From CAVROT01 sp963722905 (GTDB lineage: Bacteria > Pseudomonadota > Alphaproteobacteria > Rhodobacterales > Rhodobacteraceae), in assembly GCA_963722905.1 (NCBI GenBank), contig CAVROT010000006.1, forward strand, positions 284,876-348,875: a stretch of 64,000 nt of DNA, in the 5' to 3' direction. The translations under genes and the position numbers were made by a program. Numbering within the stretch: the first letter of the stretch is position 1; each line of letters begins with the position of its first letter. Positions 44,876 to 55,644 of this stretch are shown piece after piece. Below the pieces are notes generated by a model. It had not been told where the DNA came from, ran no database searches, and saw only the letters and a list, made by a program, of their open reading frames with translations.

Positions 44876-45404
44876 GTGGCTGGCGCTGATGCCGCCCGTG
44901 GCCTTCGCCGGGCTGGCGGCGGTGTTCATGGCTGGCATGCTGCGCGACGACCCCGACGCGCTGCCCTCGGCCCGCCTGGGCGAGATCGCGCCCGACGTCG
45001 TACTGGCCCCGCTTGCCGGCCTCGACGGGTGGGACGCCGACATCCTGCGCGAGCCGGGCGTCAAGCTGGTAAACTTCTGGGCCAGCTGGTGCGCGCCCTG
45101 TCGGGTCGAGCATCCCAATCTGGAACTCCTGGCCGCCGAGGGAGTGACGATCTACGGCGTGAACTACAAGGACCGGCCGGAGGCCGCCGTCGCCTTCCTG
45201 AACGAGCTGGGCAATCCCTTCGCCGCCGTTGGCGCCGACGACAGCGGCCGCACGGGGCTGGACTGGGGCCTTTACGGCGTGCCCGAAACCTTCGTGATCG
45301 ACGGCGACGGACGCATCGTGCTGCGGTTGGCGGGCCCCATCACGCAGCGCACGCTGGAGGGCAAGATCCGCCCGGCCATCGCCGAAGCGGCGGCCGGGCG
45401 ATAA
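44865..45404 (+). CDS. ccmG: Thiol:disulfide interchange protein CcmG/DsbE
   Basis: CcmG reduces apocytochrome c or CcmH cysteines in the periplasm. The 179-residue protein has an N-terminal anchor (about residues 5-25) and a thioredoxin fold with active site WASWCAPCR (Cys76, Cys79) and the cis-Pro region GVPETFVID. It overlaps ccmD by 11 bases. No ccmE, ccmF or ccmH is present in the window. Confidence 0.95.
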   Translation: MRIRWLALMPPVAFAGLAAVFMAGMLRDDPDALPSARLGEIAPDVVLAPLAGLDGWDADILREPGVKLVNFWASWCAPCRVEHPNLELLAAEGVTIYGVNYKDRPEAAVAFLNELGNPFAAVGADDSGRTGLDWGLYGVPETFVIDGDGRIVLRLAGPITQRTLEGKIRPAIAEAAAGR

Positions 45405-45429
45405 TCCCCGTACCCCGGGGCAGACCCGG

Positions 45430-46146
45430 TCAGGCCGCGCGACGGCGGCGGCGCAGTGCGCCGAACCCCGCGACCGATCCGGCCAGAAGCAGGGCCGAGG
45501 CGGGCAGCGGCACGGGCGACGGCGGCGCGATGTCGGTGAACTTGAACTGCGTGGCGAAGTTCGAGTTGCCCGATCCCACGATGTCCAGGTTGAAGACGCC
45601 GGAGATCTCGAACGACTTGGTGAAGTCGATGCCGCCGATGCGGGAATACTGCTCGATCCGGGGGTCGCCCGCGACGCTGGCGGCACTTATGTCGCCCAGT
45701 ACCATGCCGTTGAACGTCAGGCCCTTCAGCGTCGTCGACCCGCCGTTGCGGGCGGTGGTGCGGATCAGCAGGTCCTTGGTGTTGCCGAAGTCCGCAGCGA
45801 CCACGCTATCGGTGGTGAAGGTCGCGGCGGCCGTGGATTTGGCCCCGACCGACAGGACGGACGAGACGGCGTCGTAGGCGATGCGGAAATCGTAATCGGT
45901 ACCCGAGACGATGTCGAAATCGGTCTGCGGATTGTTGAATACGGCGCTGGAGCGCGCGTCGAGCTCGTTCTGGCTTCTGCTGCCGGCGCGGATCTCGGCG
46001 ACGCCGGTCTCGCAGGCGCCGGAGGGGCACAGCGCGCCAAAGGCGGCATCGTCGAAGCCCGCCAGCGTCGTCAGCGACGCCGCGCCGGCGGCGACCGGGG
46101 AGAGAAGCGCCACAATGGCGAAAATGGTCGTGGAAAAATGCGACAT
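45430..46146 (-). CDS. VPLPA-CTERM sorting domain protein
   Basis: The 238-residue protein has a signal peptide (MSHFSTTIFAIVALLSPVAAGA), a beta-rich body, and a C-terminal VPLPASALLLAGSVAGFGAL segment followed by RRRRRAA. This is the tripartite VPLPA-CTERM sorting signal processed by exosortase-type enzymes in Rhodobacterales. The body contains two Cys residues (CPSGAC) and resembles no family I recognise. I chose ATG 46146; the frame to 46263 adds residues before the signal peptide. It converges on ccmG and has no exosortase gene nearby. Confidence 0.85.
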   Translation of the reverse strand: MSHFSTTIFAIVALLSPVAAGAASLTTLAGFDDAAFGALCPSGACETGVAEIRAGSRSQNELDARSSAVFNNPQTDFDIVSGTDYDFRIAYDAVSSVLSVGAKSTAAATFTTDSVVAADFGNTKDLLIRTTARNGGSTTLKGLTFNGMVLGDISAASVAGDPRIEQYSRIGGIDFTKSFEISGVFNLDIVGSGNSNFATQFKFTDIAPPSPVPLPASALLLAGSVAGFGALRRRRRAA

Positions 46147-46356
46147 GGTCCTCAACTCACTGATGAACGGGCGCAAAATGGCGTCCCATGACGCGGCATA
46201 GCCCGGCGGGGACCGAACTGCATACAAGTTTCGACGCATTTGGTTAAGGCTGCGGATCGGCATGGACGGCGCTCATGGCACGCCGGTTCGAATACGCTTC
46301 AAACGGCCCCGCTCACCGGCCATCGCCGCGGCAGACCTGGAACGTCGCGCTGTCGG

Positions 46357-47061
46357 TCACAACCTGTAGCCGCCCGAGACGGTCAGCACCTCTCCGGTAA
46401 CGAAGCGCGCGGCGTCCGAGGCGAGGAACCGCACGACGGCGGCGACGTCGTCGGGCCGGCCCGCACGCCCCAGCGCGGTCTGGGCGACGAAGGCCGCGAC
46501 GAGGTCGGGCGGGCGCGGCGCCTCGTCCCGCTCGATGGCGCCGGGGGCCACGGCGTTGACGCGGATGCCGCGCGGCCCCAGCTCCTTGGCGGCGCCGCGC
46601 ATCCAGGTGTTGAGGGCCGCCTTGCTGGCCGAATAGGCGCCGGCCCCCGTCGCGGGAAAAGCGGCGTTGACCGACGAGACGACGACGACCGCGCAGCCCG
46701 CCGCCATGTGCGGCAGCGCGGCGGCCAGCAGGGCCATGGGCGCGATGACGTTCACCGCCATGATTCGAATATGATCTTCGAAGTCATCGGCATCGACGGG
46801 CGTCGATGAGATACAGCCCGCGTTGCACACCAGAACGTCGATCCGCCCGAAGCGTGCGACTGTATCGGCCACCAGGGCGTGCGCGGCCTCGGGATCCGAC
46901 AGGTCGGCGTGGAAGGCGGCTATGGCGGGGTGGTCGGACACGACCGGCGCGGGGTCGGTGGTATTGTAGCCGATGGCGACGTCGTGGTCGGCCGCCAGAT
47001 CGCCCGCGATGGCCCGTCCGATGCCGCGCGCGCCGCCCGTGACGAGGGCGACGCGCGCCAC
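46357..47061 (-). CDS. Short-chain dehydrogenase/reductase
   Basis: A classical SDR of 234 residues with the NAD(P) motif TGGARGIG (residues 8-15), NAG motif VCNAG, catalytic Ser in VVSSVNA and YSASK (Tyr/Lys), and the C-terminal GRAGRPDDVAAVVRFLASD. Substrate unknown. The GTG start at 47061 lies two bases before the acnA stop at 47063, so it is probably cotranscribed with acnA. Confidence 0.9.
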   Translation of the reverse strand: MARVALVTGGARGIGRAIAGDLAADHDVAIGYNTTDPAPVVSDHPAIAAFHADLSDPEAAHALVADTVARFGRIDVLVCNAGCISSTPVDADDFEDHIRIMAVNVIAPMALLAAALPHMAAGCAVVVVSSVNAAFPATGAGAYSASKAALNTWMRGAAKELGPRGIRVNAVAPGAIERDEAPRPPDLVAAFVAQTALGRAGRPDDVAAVVRFLASDAARFVTGEVLTVSGGYRL

Positions 47062-47062
47062 G

Positions 47063-49836
<2,774 letters not shown>

Positions 49837-50069
49837 GGCACGGCTCCTGTGATCTTCGGGGTTGTCGGTCTGATGGCCTATCGGTCCCTTTTCTTCAAGG
49901 GGGCGGGCCCGCGCCGGACCCCTGCGCACCCCGGTCGCCAAAGGGTGATCGGGCGCCGGACCGCCGGGCGAGACGGGCGGCGGCAAAGCTGTTAACGGTT
50001 CTGGCCTGTCGGCTCGCCGTCCGACCTCGGGCCGGTGGCGGCTGACACCCGCTGTTGGCGAGGTACTGC

Positions 50070-50804
50070 GTGACGATTAGATCGGTGGCGATCCTGGCAA
50101 GGGGCTTTCGCCCCGGGCTGATGGGGGGGCTGATTGCCGGCCTCGTGGCAGCGGCGACGGGCGGCGCTCCGGCGCGTGCCGGCGACGATCCCGTGGTGAT
50201 CGAACTCTACACGTCGCAGGGCTGTTCGTCCTGCCCGCCCGCCGACGCGCTGCTGCGCGACCTGGCGCGGCGGGGCGACGTGCTGCCGCTGGCGCTGCAC
50301 GTCGACTACTGGGACTACATCGGGTGGAGCGACATCTGGGGCGATCCGCGCCACACCGCCCGCCAGCGCACCTACGCCCGCGTCGCCGGGCAACGGTCGA
50401 TCTATACGCCGCAGATGATCGTGCAGGGCAGCGAGGACGTCGTCGGGTTCCGTCCGATGGAGCTGGAGAAGCTGATCGCGCGTCACCGGGCGCAAGCCGA
50501 TCCGGTGGATCTGGACGTCGCGCGCGACGGGCAGGCAGTACGGATCCGGGCGACCGCGAAGGCCCCGCGCGGGATGGTGATCCAGCTTGTCCGGTTCATG
50601 CCGCAGGCCAGCGTCGCCATCCACCGGGGCGAGAACGCCGGCCGCACCCTGGACTACGCCAACGTCGTCACCGGCTGGACCGACCTCGCGCGCTGGGACG
50701 GGCAGGAACCGCTGGACATGTCGGTGACGGCCGACGGCCCGGCGGCGGTGATCGTCCAGGCCGAGGGGCAGGGCCCCATACTCGCGGCGGCGCGCGCCCG
50801 CTGA
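50070..50804 (+). CDS. DUF1223 (thioredoxin-like) secreted protein
   Basis: The 244-residue protein has an N-terminal signal or anchor (GLMGGLIAGLVAAATGGAPARA) and a thioredoxin-like DUF1223 domain with the motif ELYTSQGCSSCPPAD (Cys52, Cys55) and HVDYWDYIGW. Function unknown, possibly redox. GTG 50070 is favoured because GCGAGG lies just upstream; a TTG at 50055 is also in frame. Adjacency to a divergently transcribed acnA is common in Rhodobacterales. Confidence 0.87.
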   Translation: MTIRSVAILARGFRPGLMGGLIAGLVAAATGGAPARAGDDPVVIELYTSQGCSSCPPADALLRDLARRGDVLPLALHVDYWDYIGWSDIWGDPRHTARQRTYARVAGQRSIYTPQMIVQGSEDVVGFRPMELEKLIARHRAQADPVDLDVARDGQAVRIRATAKAPRGMVIQLVRFMPQASVAIHRGENAGRTLDYANVVTGWTDLARWDGQEPLDMSVTADGPAAVIVQAEGQGPILAAARAR

Positions 50805-50831
50805 CCGGACCGGCTGCGTTCGTGGGGGCGC

Positions 50832-51731
50832 TCAGCCGGCGGTTCCTGCGGCCCCGCTGCGGGCGCGGTGGCGGGCCTGCCGCGCGGGTTTCCAGCGGCG
50901 GTGGATCCAGAACCACTGGTCCATGCGGGCCCGGACCTGACGCTCCAGGTCGTCGGCGATGACCTGCGTCATGGTCAGTGCGTCGCTGTGCGGCACCGGC
51001 GCCTCGAGCCGGATGTCGAAGCTCAGACCGTCGGGGCGGCGCAGCCCGTAGCAGGGCACGACCAGCGCGTCGAAGCGCAGCGCCCAGTCGCAGGCCGAGG
51101 TGGCGGTGGGTGCCGGCTGGCCGAAGAACGTGACCGGCGCGCCACCGGACACGTAGACGTCGGTGAGGATCCCGATGGTGTTGCCGGCGCGCAGGTGCTG
51201 GATGAACCGCAGCACGCCACGCCGGTCGGTCGGGTAGACGGGCGTGCCGATCTGCGACAGGGCGGCGACGTAATGTGCGTTGAAGGCGGCGTTGTTCATA
51301 GCCCGGTAGAGCCCGGCCACCGGTATTCCCTGCGCGAAGAGGGCGGCGCGCAGGGCGTCGAAGTTCCCCATGTGCGCGGTGACAATGATCACGGGCCGGC
51401 CTGCCGCCACCGCCGCCCGCAAGGGTGCGACGCCCGCGCCGCGCAGGGGCGTCGCACCGACGCGCGCCTTGAACTCGGCGCCCGAGTATATCTCGATCAG
51501 GGTGCGGCCGACGTTGTCGGGCACCGCACGGGTCAGGCGGCGCACCTCGGCAGGGTCGAGGTCGGGGCAGACATGGGCCAGGTTGGCGCGAATCCGGCGC
51601 CTCCAGCCCAGCGCCGGGCCCAGCACATGCGCGGCCAGCCACCCCATCATCGGCACGCGCGCGCGGTAGGGGACGGCCAGTACGGCGCCCAGCACCGCCC
51701 GCGCCGCGGCGTTCTGGATCCGGTCGCGCAA
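50832..51731 (-). CDS. LpxL/HtrB-like lipid acyltransferase
   Basis: The 299-residue protein belongs to the lysophospholipid/lipid A acyltransferase family. It has the HX4D catalytic motif HMGNFD, the conserved LTDVYVSGGAPVTFFG and the C-terminal MDQWFWIHRRWK. It probably adds a secondary acyl chain to lipid A. No ATG fits the conserved N terminus (RDRIQNAAARAVLG); TTG at 51731 is the best start, 20 bases after the stop of the upstream hydratase gene. The open frame beyond it is a shadow of that gene. Confidence 0.85.
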   Translation of the reverse strand: MRDRIQNAAARAVLGAVLAVPYRARVPMMGWLAAHVLGPALGWRRRIRANLAHVCPDLDPAEVRRLTRAVPDNVGRTLIEIYSGAEFKARVGATPLRGAGVAPLRAAVAAGRPVIIVTAHMGNFDALRAALFAQGIPVAGLYRAMNNAAFNAHYVAALSQIGTPVYPTDRRGVLRFIQHLRAGNTIGILTDVYVSGGAPVTFFGQPAPTATSACDWALRFDALVVPCYGLRRPDGLSFDIRLEAPVPHSDALTMTQVIADDLERQVRARMDQWFWIHRRWKPARQARHRARSGAAGTAG

Positions 51732-51751
51732 GGTGATGTCGGCAGGGCGCG

Positions 51752-52441
51752 TCAGGCGGCGGCCCCCGGCGGGGCGACGTCCGGTCTGCGGGCGAGGCCG
51801 GTGCCGATCATCGCGTCGCGGGTGACGAGTCCGGCCAGCGACGCGGCGTCCATGCCTTCGGTCCCGTGCGGGCGGGCGGGGATGACGATGTAGCGCATGT
51901 CGGCGGTGCTGTCGTGCACGCGCACCTCGACGTCGCCCGGCAGGTCCACACCGAACTCGGCCAGCAGCACGCGGGGTTCGCGCACGGCGCGGCTGCGGTA
52001 GGCGCGCGACTTGTACCAGTCCGGCGGCACCCCCAGCAGGTTGCGCGGGTAGCACGAGCACAGTGTGCAGACGACGAGGTTGTGCAGGCTGTCGGTGCTT
52101 TCCAGCGCGATCAGCCGGAGCGCGCCGATGTCGAACCCCATCTCGCGGCAGGCTGCCGGGGCGTCCGCCTGCAATCGCCCGGCAAAGTCGGGATCGGTCC
52201 AGACGCGGGCGACGACGGCGGCACCGTTCGCGGGGTCGCGGGCGTCCATCGCGTCGATCTGGGCCGCGATCTCGGCCGGGGTGGCGACGCCGCGTTCGAC
52301 CAGCAGCTCGCGCACCGCGATCTCCATGCGCTGCCAGTAGCTGAGCGGGACGTCGTCGTCGGCGCGGAACGGATGCCCCGAGGGCGACAGGTCGCCGGGG
52401 TGGCCGTGGGTATGGGCGTGGTCGTGATGATCGTGGGGCAT
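51752..52441 (-). CDS. Nitrile hydratase/thiocyanate hydrolase-type cobalt subunit (alpha/gamma)
   Basis: The 229-residue protein has the metal-binding claw VCTLCSCYPR (Cys125, Cys128, Cys130). The CTLC form indicates non-corrinoid cobalt rather than iron, with the second and third Cys normally oxidised after translation. Family motifs WYKSRAYRSRAVREPR and EVRVHDSTADMRYIVIP are present. The N terminus is very His-rich (MPHDHHDHAHTHGHPGD), a possible metal-loading segment. It follows two small genes encoding the halves of a beta subunit, so the enzyme is a three-subunit type, either a split nitrile hydratase or a thiocyanate hydrolase-like enzyme. Confidence 0.92.
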   Translation of the reverse strand: MPHDHHDHAHTHGHPGDLSPSGHPFRADDDVPLSYWQRMEIAVRELLVERGVATPAEIAAQIDAMDARDPANGAAVVARVWTDPDFAGRLQADAPAACREMGFDIGALRLIALESTDSLHNLVVCTLCSCYPRNLLGVPPDWYKSRAYRSRAVREPRVLLAEFGVDLPGDVEVRVHDSTADMRYIVIPARPHGTEGMDAASLAGLVTRDAMIGTGLARRPDVAPPGAAA

Positions 52442-52442
52442 G

Positions 52443-52727
52443 TCAGACGGCCGCCTCCAGCCAATGTTCGTAGATCTCTGCCTCCAGCGTATCGCCGCCC
52501 GCCGCCTCGGGCCAGAGGTCCGTCATGGCGAAACGGACGCGGTAGAGGGTCCGGTCGGTTGCCGGGCGCCCGTAGGCCCGCGCTTCGGGGTCCGGGAAGG
52601 GGCCGAGCCGCCGTTCTACCGTTCCGACGTGGCCGCGCAGGTAGGCGGGCGTGCGCACGTGGCCGGGCGGCATCATCGACGCCACGCGGACGCGCGCGCC
52701 CGGCGGATATGGTTCCGCGTCAGTCAT
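52443..52727 (-). CDS. Nitrile hydratase beta-subunit C-terminal half, separate gene
   Basis: The 94-residue protein corresponds to the SH3-like C-terminal domain of nitrile hydratase beta. It shows GARVRVASMMPPGHVRTPAY, then LRGHVGTVERR and a C-terminal YRVRFAMTDLWPEAAGGDT. ATG 52727 overlaps the preceding gene by 8 bases, and its stop lies one base before the cobalt-subunit start. In thiocyanate hydrolase the equivalent is the alpha subunit. It is a genuine small gene, not a truncated beta, because the other half is intact directly upstream. Confidence 0.88.
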   Translation of the reverse strand: MTDAEPYPPGARVRVASMMPPGHVRTPAYLRGHVGTVERRLGPFPDPEARAYGRPATDRTLYRVRFAMTDLWPEAAGGDTLEAEIYEHWLEAAV

Positions 52728-53106
52728 GTGGGCGGGGGTCGGCGGCCGCTGCCGCATCTCCCGACCGCGGCTCCGCGGCGGCGTCGCCGTAGGTGTCGCC
52801 CCGCTGCGCGACCTCTTCCATGCGCTGCCCGAGCTCGGCGTTGGTGAAGACCCCGGCATCGACGAGGTTGCGGGCGACCGCGGCGATCCAGCGTTCGTAG
52901 TAGCCGAGCCGCTCGTAATCCGCGGGGCCGAGGTCCTCGATGGCGCGGCGCAGGCCGTCGACGGTGAAGAGACCCCTGGAGGAGCAGAGCACCATCAGCG
53001 CATCGACGCGCTTCTCCCACAGCGCATGGTCATGGTCGTCCTGCGGGACTGGCCCCGCAGGCAATCCCCCCATGTCGTGCCAGCGTCGTCCGGTCGAGCG
53101 ATCCAT
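52720..53106 (-). CDS. Nitrile hydratase beta-subunit N-terminal half, separate gene
   Basis: The 128-residue protein matches the helical N-terminal half of nitrile hydratase beta: HDMGGLPAGPV near residue 10, ALWEKRVDALMVL, and YYERWIAAVARNLVDAGV. It ends in an Ala/Asp-rich tail. It corresponds to the beta subunit of thiocyanate hydrolase, which is likewise encoded apart from the C-terminal half. The frame overlaps the next gene by 8 bases. The 242 bases upstream contain no gene. Confidence 0.86.
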   Translation of the reverse strand: MDRSTGRRWHDMGGLPAGPVPQDDHDHALWEKRVDALMVLCSSRGLFTVDGLRRAIEDLGPADYERLGYYERWIAAVARNLVDAGVFTNAELGQRMEEVAQRGDTYGDAAAEPRSGDAAAAADPRPHD

Positions 53107-53348
53107 GGCCGGACGCTAGAACGCCCGCCCTTCGCTGTCCATCGTGCCGCCCGCGTCCGTTGTCCGTCCCGGTCCGTTGCGCGTCCCCATCGGTCACGGC
53201 CCAGTTCCATCGCCCGGACAGCTCCGATCGCCGCGACGGTCGTGTCGCGGCCGTCCGCAATGGGTCCGAAGGGGACGGCGGCACCGTAGCGGGCCGTCGC
53301 GGCGCAGGTCCGGCAGGACGTCCGTGCGGCGGGCCGTCATCCGGGCCG

Positions 53349-54125
53349 TCAGGCGACCAGGGGATCGTCCTGCGGGATGTGGACGATGGAGAACTGCTCG
53401 ACCGACAGATCCGACAGGGCCGTATCGGCGAGGACGACGGCTTCGTCCGTCGCCGGCAGCTCCAGAACGACGTCGCTGCCGTTCTGGACGCACCAGTCGA
53501 ACAGCATTTCCTCGGTCCAACCTCCAGTCTCGGGTCCGTAGAAGACGAATTGCAGCCGGTCCTCGTCCGGCGCGAAGTCCTGCACGGTGTCGCGGCCGAA
53601 ATCGCCGTCGAAGGCGAAGGTGTCGCGCCCGGCGCCGCCGATCAGCACGTCCGCGTCCCAGTTGCCCGACAGGTAGTCGTTGCCATGGCCGCCCGACAGC
53701 GTGTCCTGGCCGCGGGCGCCGTAAAGCTCGTCGTTGCCGCAATCGCCGGTGATCGTCTCGTCCGCATCGGTGCCGATGAAGAGGATGTCGTCCGCCATGC
53801 AGGCCGGGGGGGCGTCGTCGCCACAGCTGCGGTCCGCGTCGCGGTCGCGGCCCCATCCGTTCCCCGGCTTGTCTTCCAGATCCCGGCCCCAGGCCCAGGC
53901 ATTTCCCTTGCCGTTGCCGTTGCCGCGGTCGTCGCAGAGGCCGTCACCGTCGGCGTCGCGGTCTCTGTCGCGGCCGCGTCCGGCGCCCCATCCGGCGCGC
54001 CAGTCGGTGTCCCACCGCGGGCCGGACCCGCCTGTCGTGACTTCGTCGCCACCGTCCTCAACCCGGTCGCGGCCGAAACCGCGCCCCTTCGATCCGCTGG
54101 ATCGTCCCATTGCATACCCCGTCAA
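53349..54125 (-). CDS. RTX-type calcium-binding repeat protein
   Basis: The 258-residue protein has an Arg/Asp/Gly-rich N-terminal half with repeated RDRD and GNGNGKGN segments. Three or four RTX nonapeptides follow (DETITGDCGNDELYGARGQD, LSGGHGNDYLSG, LIGGAGRDTF) and then the usual post-repeat GRDTVQDFAPDEDRLQF. Such proteins fold on Ca2+ outside the cell after type-I secretion. It has no signal peptide and no secretion genes adjacent. Alternative start at 54110. Function unknown. Confidence 0.82.
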   Translation of the reverse strand: MTGYAMGRSSGSKGRGFGRDRVEDGGDEVTTGGSGPRWDTDWRAGWGAGRGRDRDRDADGDGLCDDRGNGNGKGNAWAWGRDLEDKPGNGWGRDRDADRSCGDDAPPACMADDILFIGTDADETITGDCGNDELYGARGQDTLSGGHGNDYLSGNWDADVLIGGAGRDTFAFDGDFGRDTVQDFAPDEDRLQFVFYGPETGGWTEEMLFDWCVQNGSDVVLELPATDEAVVLADTALSDLSVEQFSIVHIPQDDPLVA

Positions 54126-54245
54126 CTGATCAAGCCACTGCGGCCCGGCCCCGCCCTAGCGGATCGCCGGTTTAGATCAGGTTACCGGACGCCGGACGCA
54201 GATCTCCGGCAAAGCGCGCGAGGGCGGGGCAATGGCGCCCGCCTG

Positions 54246-55535
54246 TCAGGCGACGGCCTTCGACAAGGCCTGGTCGAGGTCGGCGATGAGGTCGTCGGGA
54301 TCCTCGATGCCGATGGAGAGGCGCACGACCTCGGGGGCGGCGCCGGCGGCGACCTGCTGGTTCGCGTCCAGCTGGCGGTGGGTGGTGCTGGCCGAATGGA
54401 TGATCAGCGACCGGGTATCGCCCAGGTTGGCGACGTGGCTGAAGATCTCCACCGCGTCGATCAGCTTGACGCAGTTGTCGTAGCCCCCCTTCACCGCGAA
54501 GGTGAAGAGCGCCCCGGCGCCGCGCGGGCAGACCGTCTTCGACCGCTCATAGTAGGGCGAGGATTCGAGGCCCGCATAGGTCACGTAGTCGACGCGGGGA
54601 TCGGCCTCGAGCCACTTCGCGACCTTCACGGCATTGGCGACGTGCTTGTCCATGCGCAGGCTCAGCGTCTCGATCCCCATGAGCGTGTAGTGCGCCGCCT
54701 GCGGGTTCATCGTCATGCCGAGGTCGCGCAGGCCGATCGCGATGGAGTGGAAGGTGTAGGCCAGCGGGCCGAAGGTCTCGGCGAACTTGAGGCCGTGATA
54801 GGCGGGCTCGGGGTCCGAAAGTGACGGGAACTTGCCCGATGCGGCCCAGTCGAAGGTGCCCGCGTCGACGACGACCCCGCCGGTGACGGTGCCGTTGCCG
54901 GTGAGGTACTTGGTGGTGGAGTGCACGACCAGCGTGGCCCCATGCTCGATCGGGCGGCAGAGGTAGGGGGTGGCGGTGGTGTTGTCGATGATCAGCGGCA
55001 GGCCCGCCGCATCGGCGATGTCGGCCACAGCGCGCACGTCCATGATGTAGCCGCCGGGGTTGGCGATCGCCTCGCCGAAGACGGCGCGGGTGTCGTCGTC
55101 GATGGCCGCGCGCACGGCGTCGATGTCGTCGAAATCGACGAAGCGCGCGGACCAGCCGAAGCGGCGGATCGTCTGGGTGAACTGCGTGACCGTGCCGCCG
55201 TAGAGCCGGGTGGACACCACGATGTTGCGCCCCGGCGCCATCAGCGGAAAGAGCGCCATGATCTGCGCCGCATGCCCGGACGAGCAGCCGACGGCGCCGG
55301 CGCCGCCCTCCAGCGTCGCGACGCGCTCCTGCAGGACGGCGACGGTGGGGTTCGTGAGGCGGGAGTAGATGAAGCCGACTTCCTGGAGGTTGAAGAGGGC
55401 GGCGGCATGTTCGGCGTCGCGGAACACGTAGGCGGTGGTCTGGTAGATGGGCGTGTTGCGCGCGCCGGTGGTGGGATCGGGCCGCGCGCCCGCATGCACC
55501 TGCAACGTGTCGAATCCGTAGGTGGTCCCGGTCAT
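54246..55535 (-). CDS. metY: O-acetylhomoserine aminocarboxypropyltransferase (sulfhydrylase) MetY
   Basis: MetY makes homocysteine from O-acetylhomoserine and sulfide in methionine biosynthesis. The 429-residue PLP enzyme shows YSRLTNPT, the PLP-phosphate region GCSSGHAA, the Asp in IIDNTTATPYLCRP and the Schiff-base Lys209 in HSTTKYLTG. Length and motifs match the O-acetylhomoserine branch of the Cys/Met metabolism family. A structured leader lies immediately upstream (55548-55586). Confidence 0.94.
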   Translation of the reverse strand: MTGTTYGFDTLQVHAGARPDPTTGARNTPIYQTTAYVFRDAEHAAALFNLQEVGFIYSRLTNPTVAVLQERVATLEGGAGAVGCSSGHAAQIMALFPLMAPGRNIVVSTRLYGGTVTQFTQTIRRFGWSARFVDFDDIDAVRAAIDDDTRAVFGEAIANPGGYIMDVRAVADIADAAGLPLIIDNTTATPYLCRPIEHGATLVVHSTTKYLTGNGTVTGGVVVDAGTFDWAASGKFPSLSDPEPAYHGLKFAETFGPLAYTFHSIAIGLRDLGMTMNPQAAHYTLMGIETLSLRMDKHVANAVKVAKWLEADPRVDYVTYAGLESSPYYERSKTVCPRGAGALFTFAVKGGYDNCVKLIDAVEIFSHVANLGDTRSLIIHSASTTHRQLDANQQVAAGAAPEVVRLSIGIEDPDDLIADLDQALSKAVA

Positions 55536-55547
55536 GTCGTGCCTCTC

Positions 55548-55586
55548 CCCCGTGGTGCCGGGGACCGCGCCCCCGTCTGGCGCGGT
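55548..55586 (-). promoter_or_regulatory. Two adjacent hairpins in the metY leader
   Basis: On the minus strand an 8-base-pair stem (ACCGCGCC/GGCGCGGT, 55564-55586) is followed at once by a 5-base-pair stem (CCCCG/CGGGG, 55548-55563) whose 3' arm abuts the GGGAGAGG Shine-Dalgarno of metY. The arrangement could control ribosome access. I could not fit it to a known SAM riboswitch class. Confidence 0.45.
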
Positions 55587-55644
55587 GCTTACGTCAAGGG
55601 CCGGGGCTTGCCAACGCCGCGCACCGCTGGGGCGGCGCCGCGCG

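Noticed and set aside
55536..55640. SAM-II riboswitch before metY
   Set aside because: Stems are present but the sequence does not match the remembered SAM-II or SAM/SAH consensus, so only an unassigned leader was reported.
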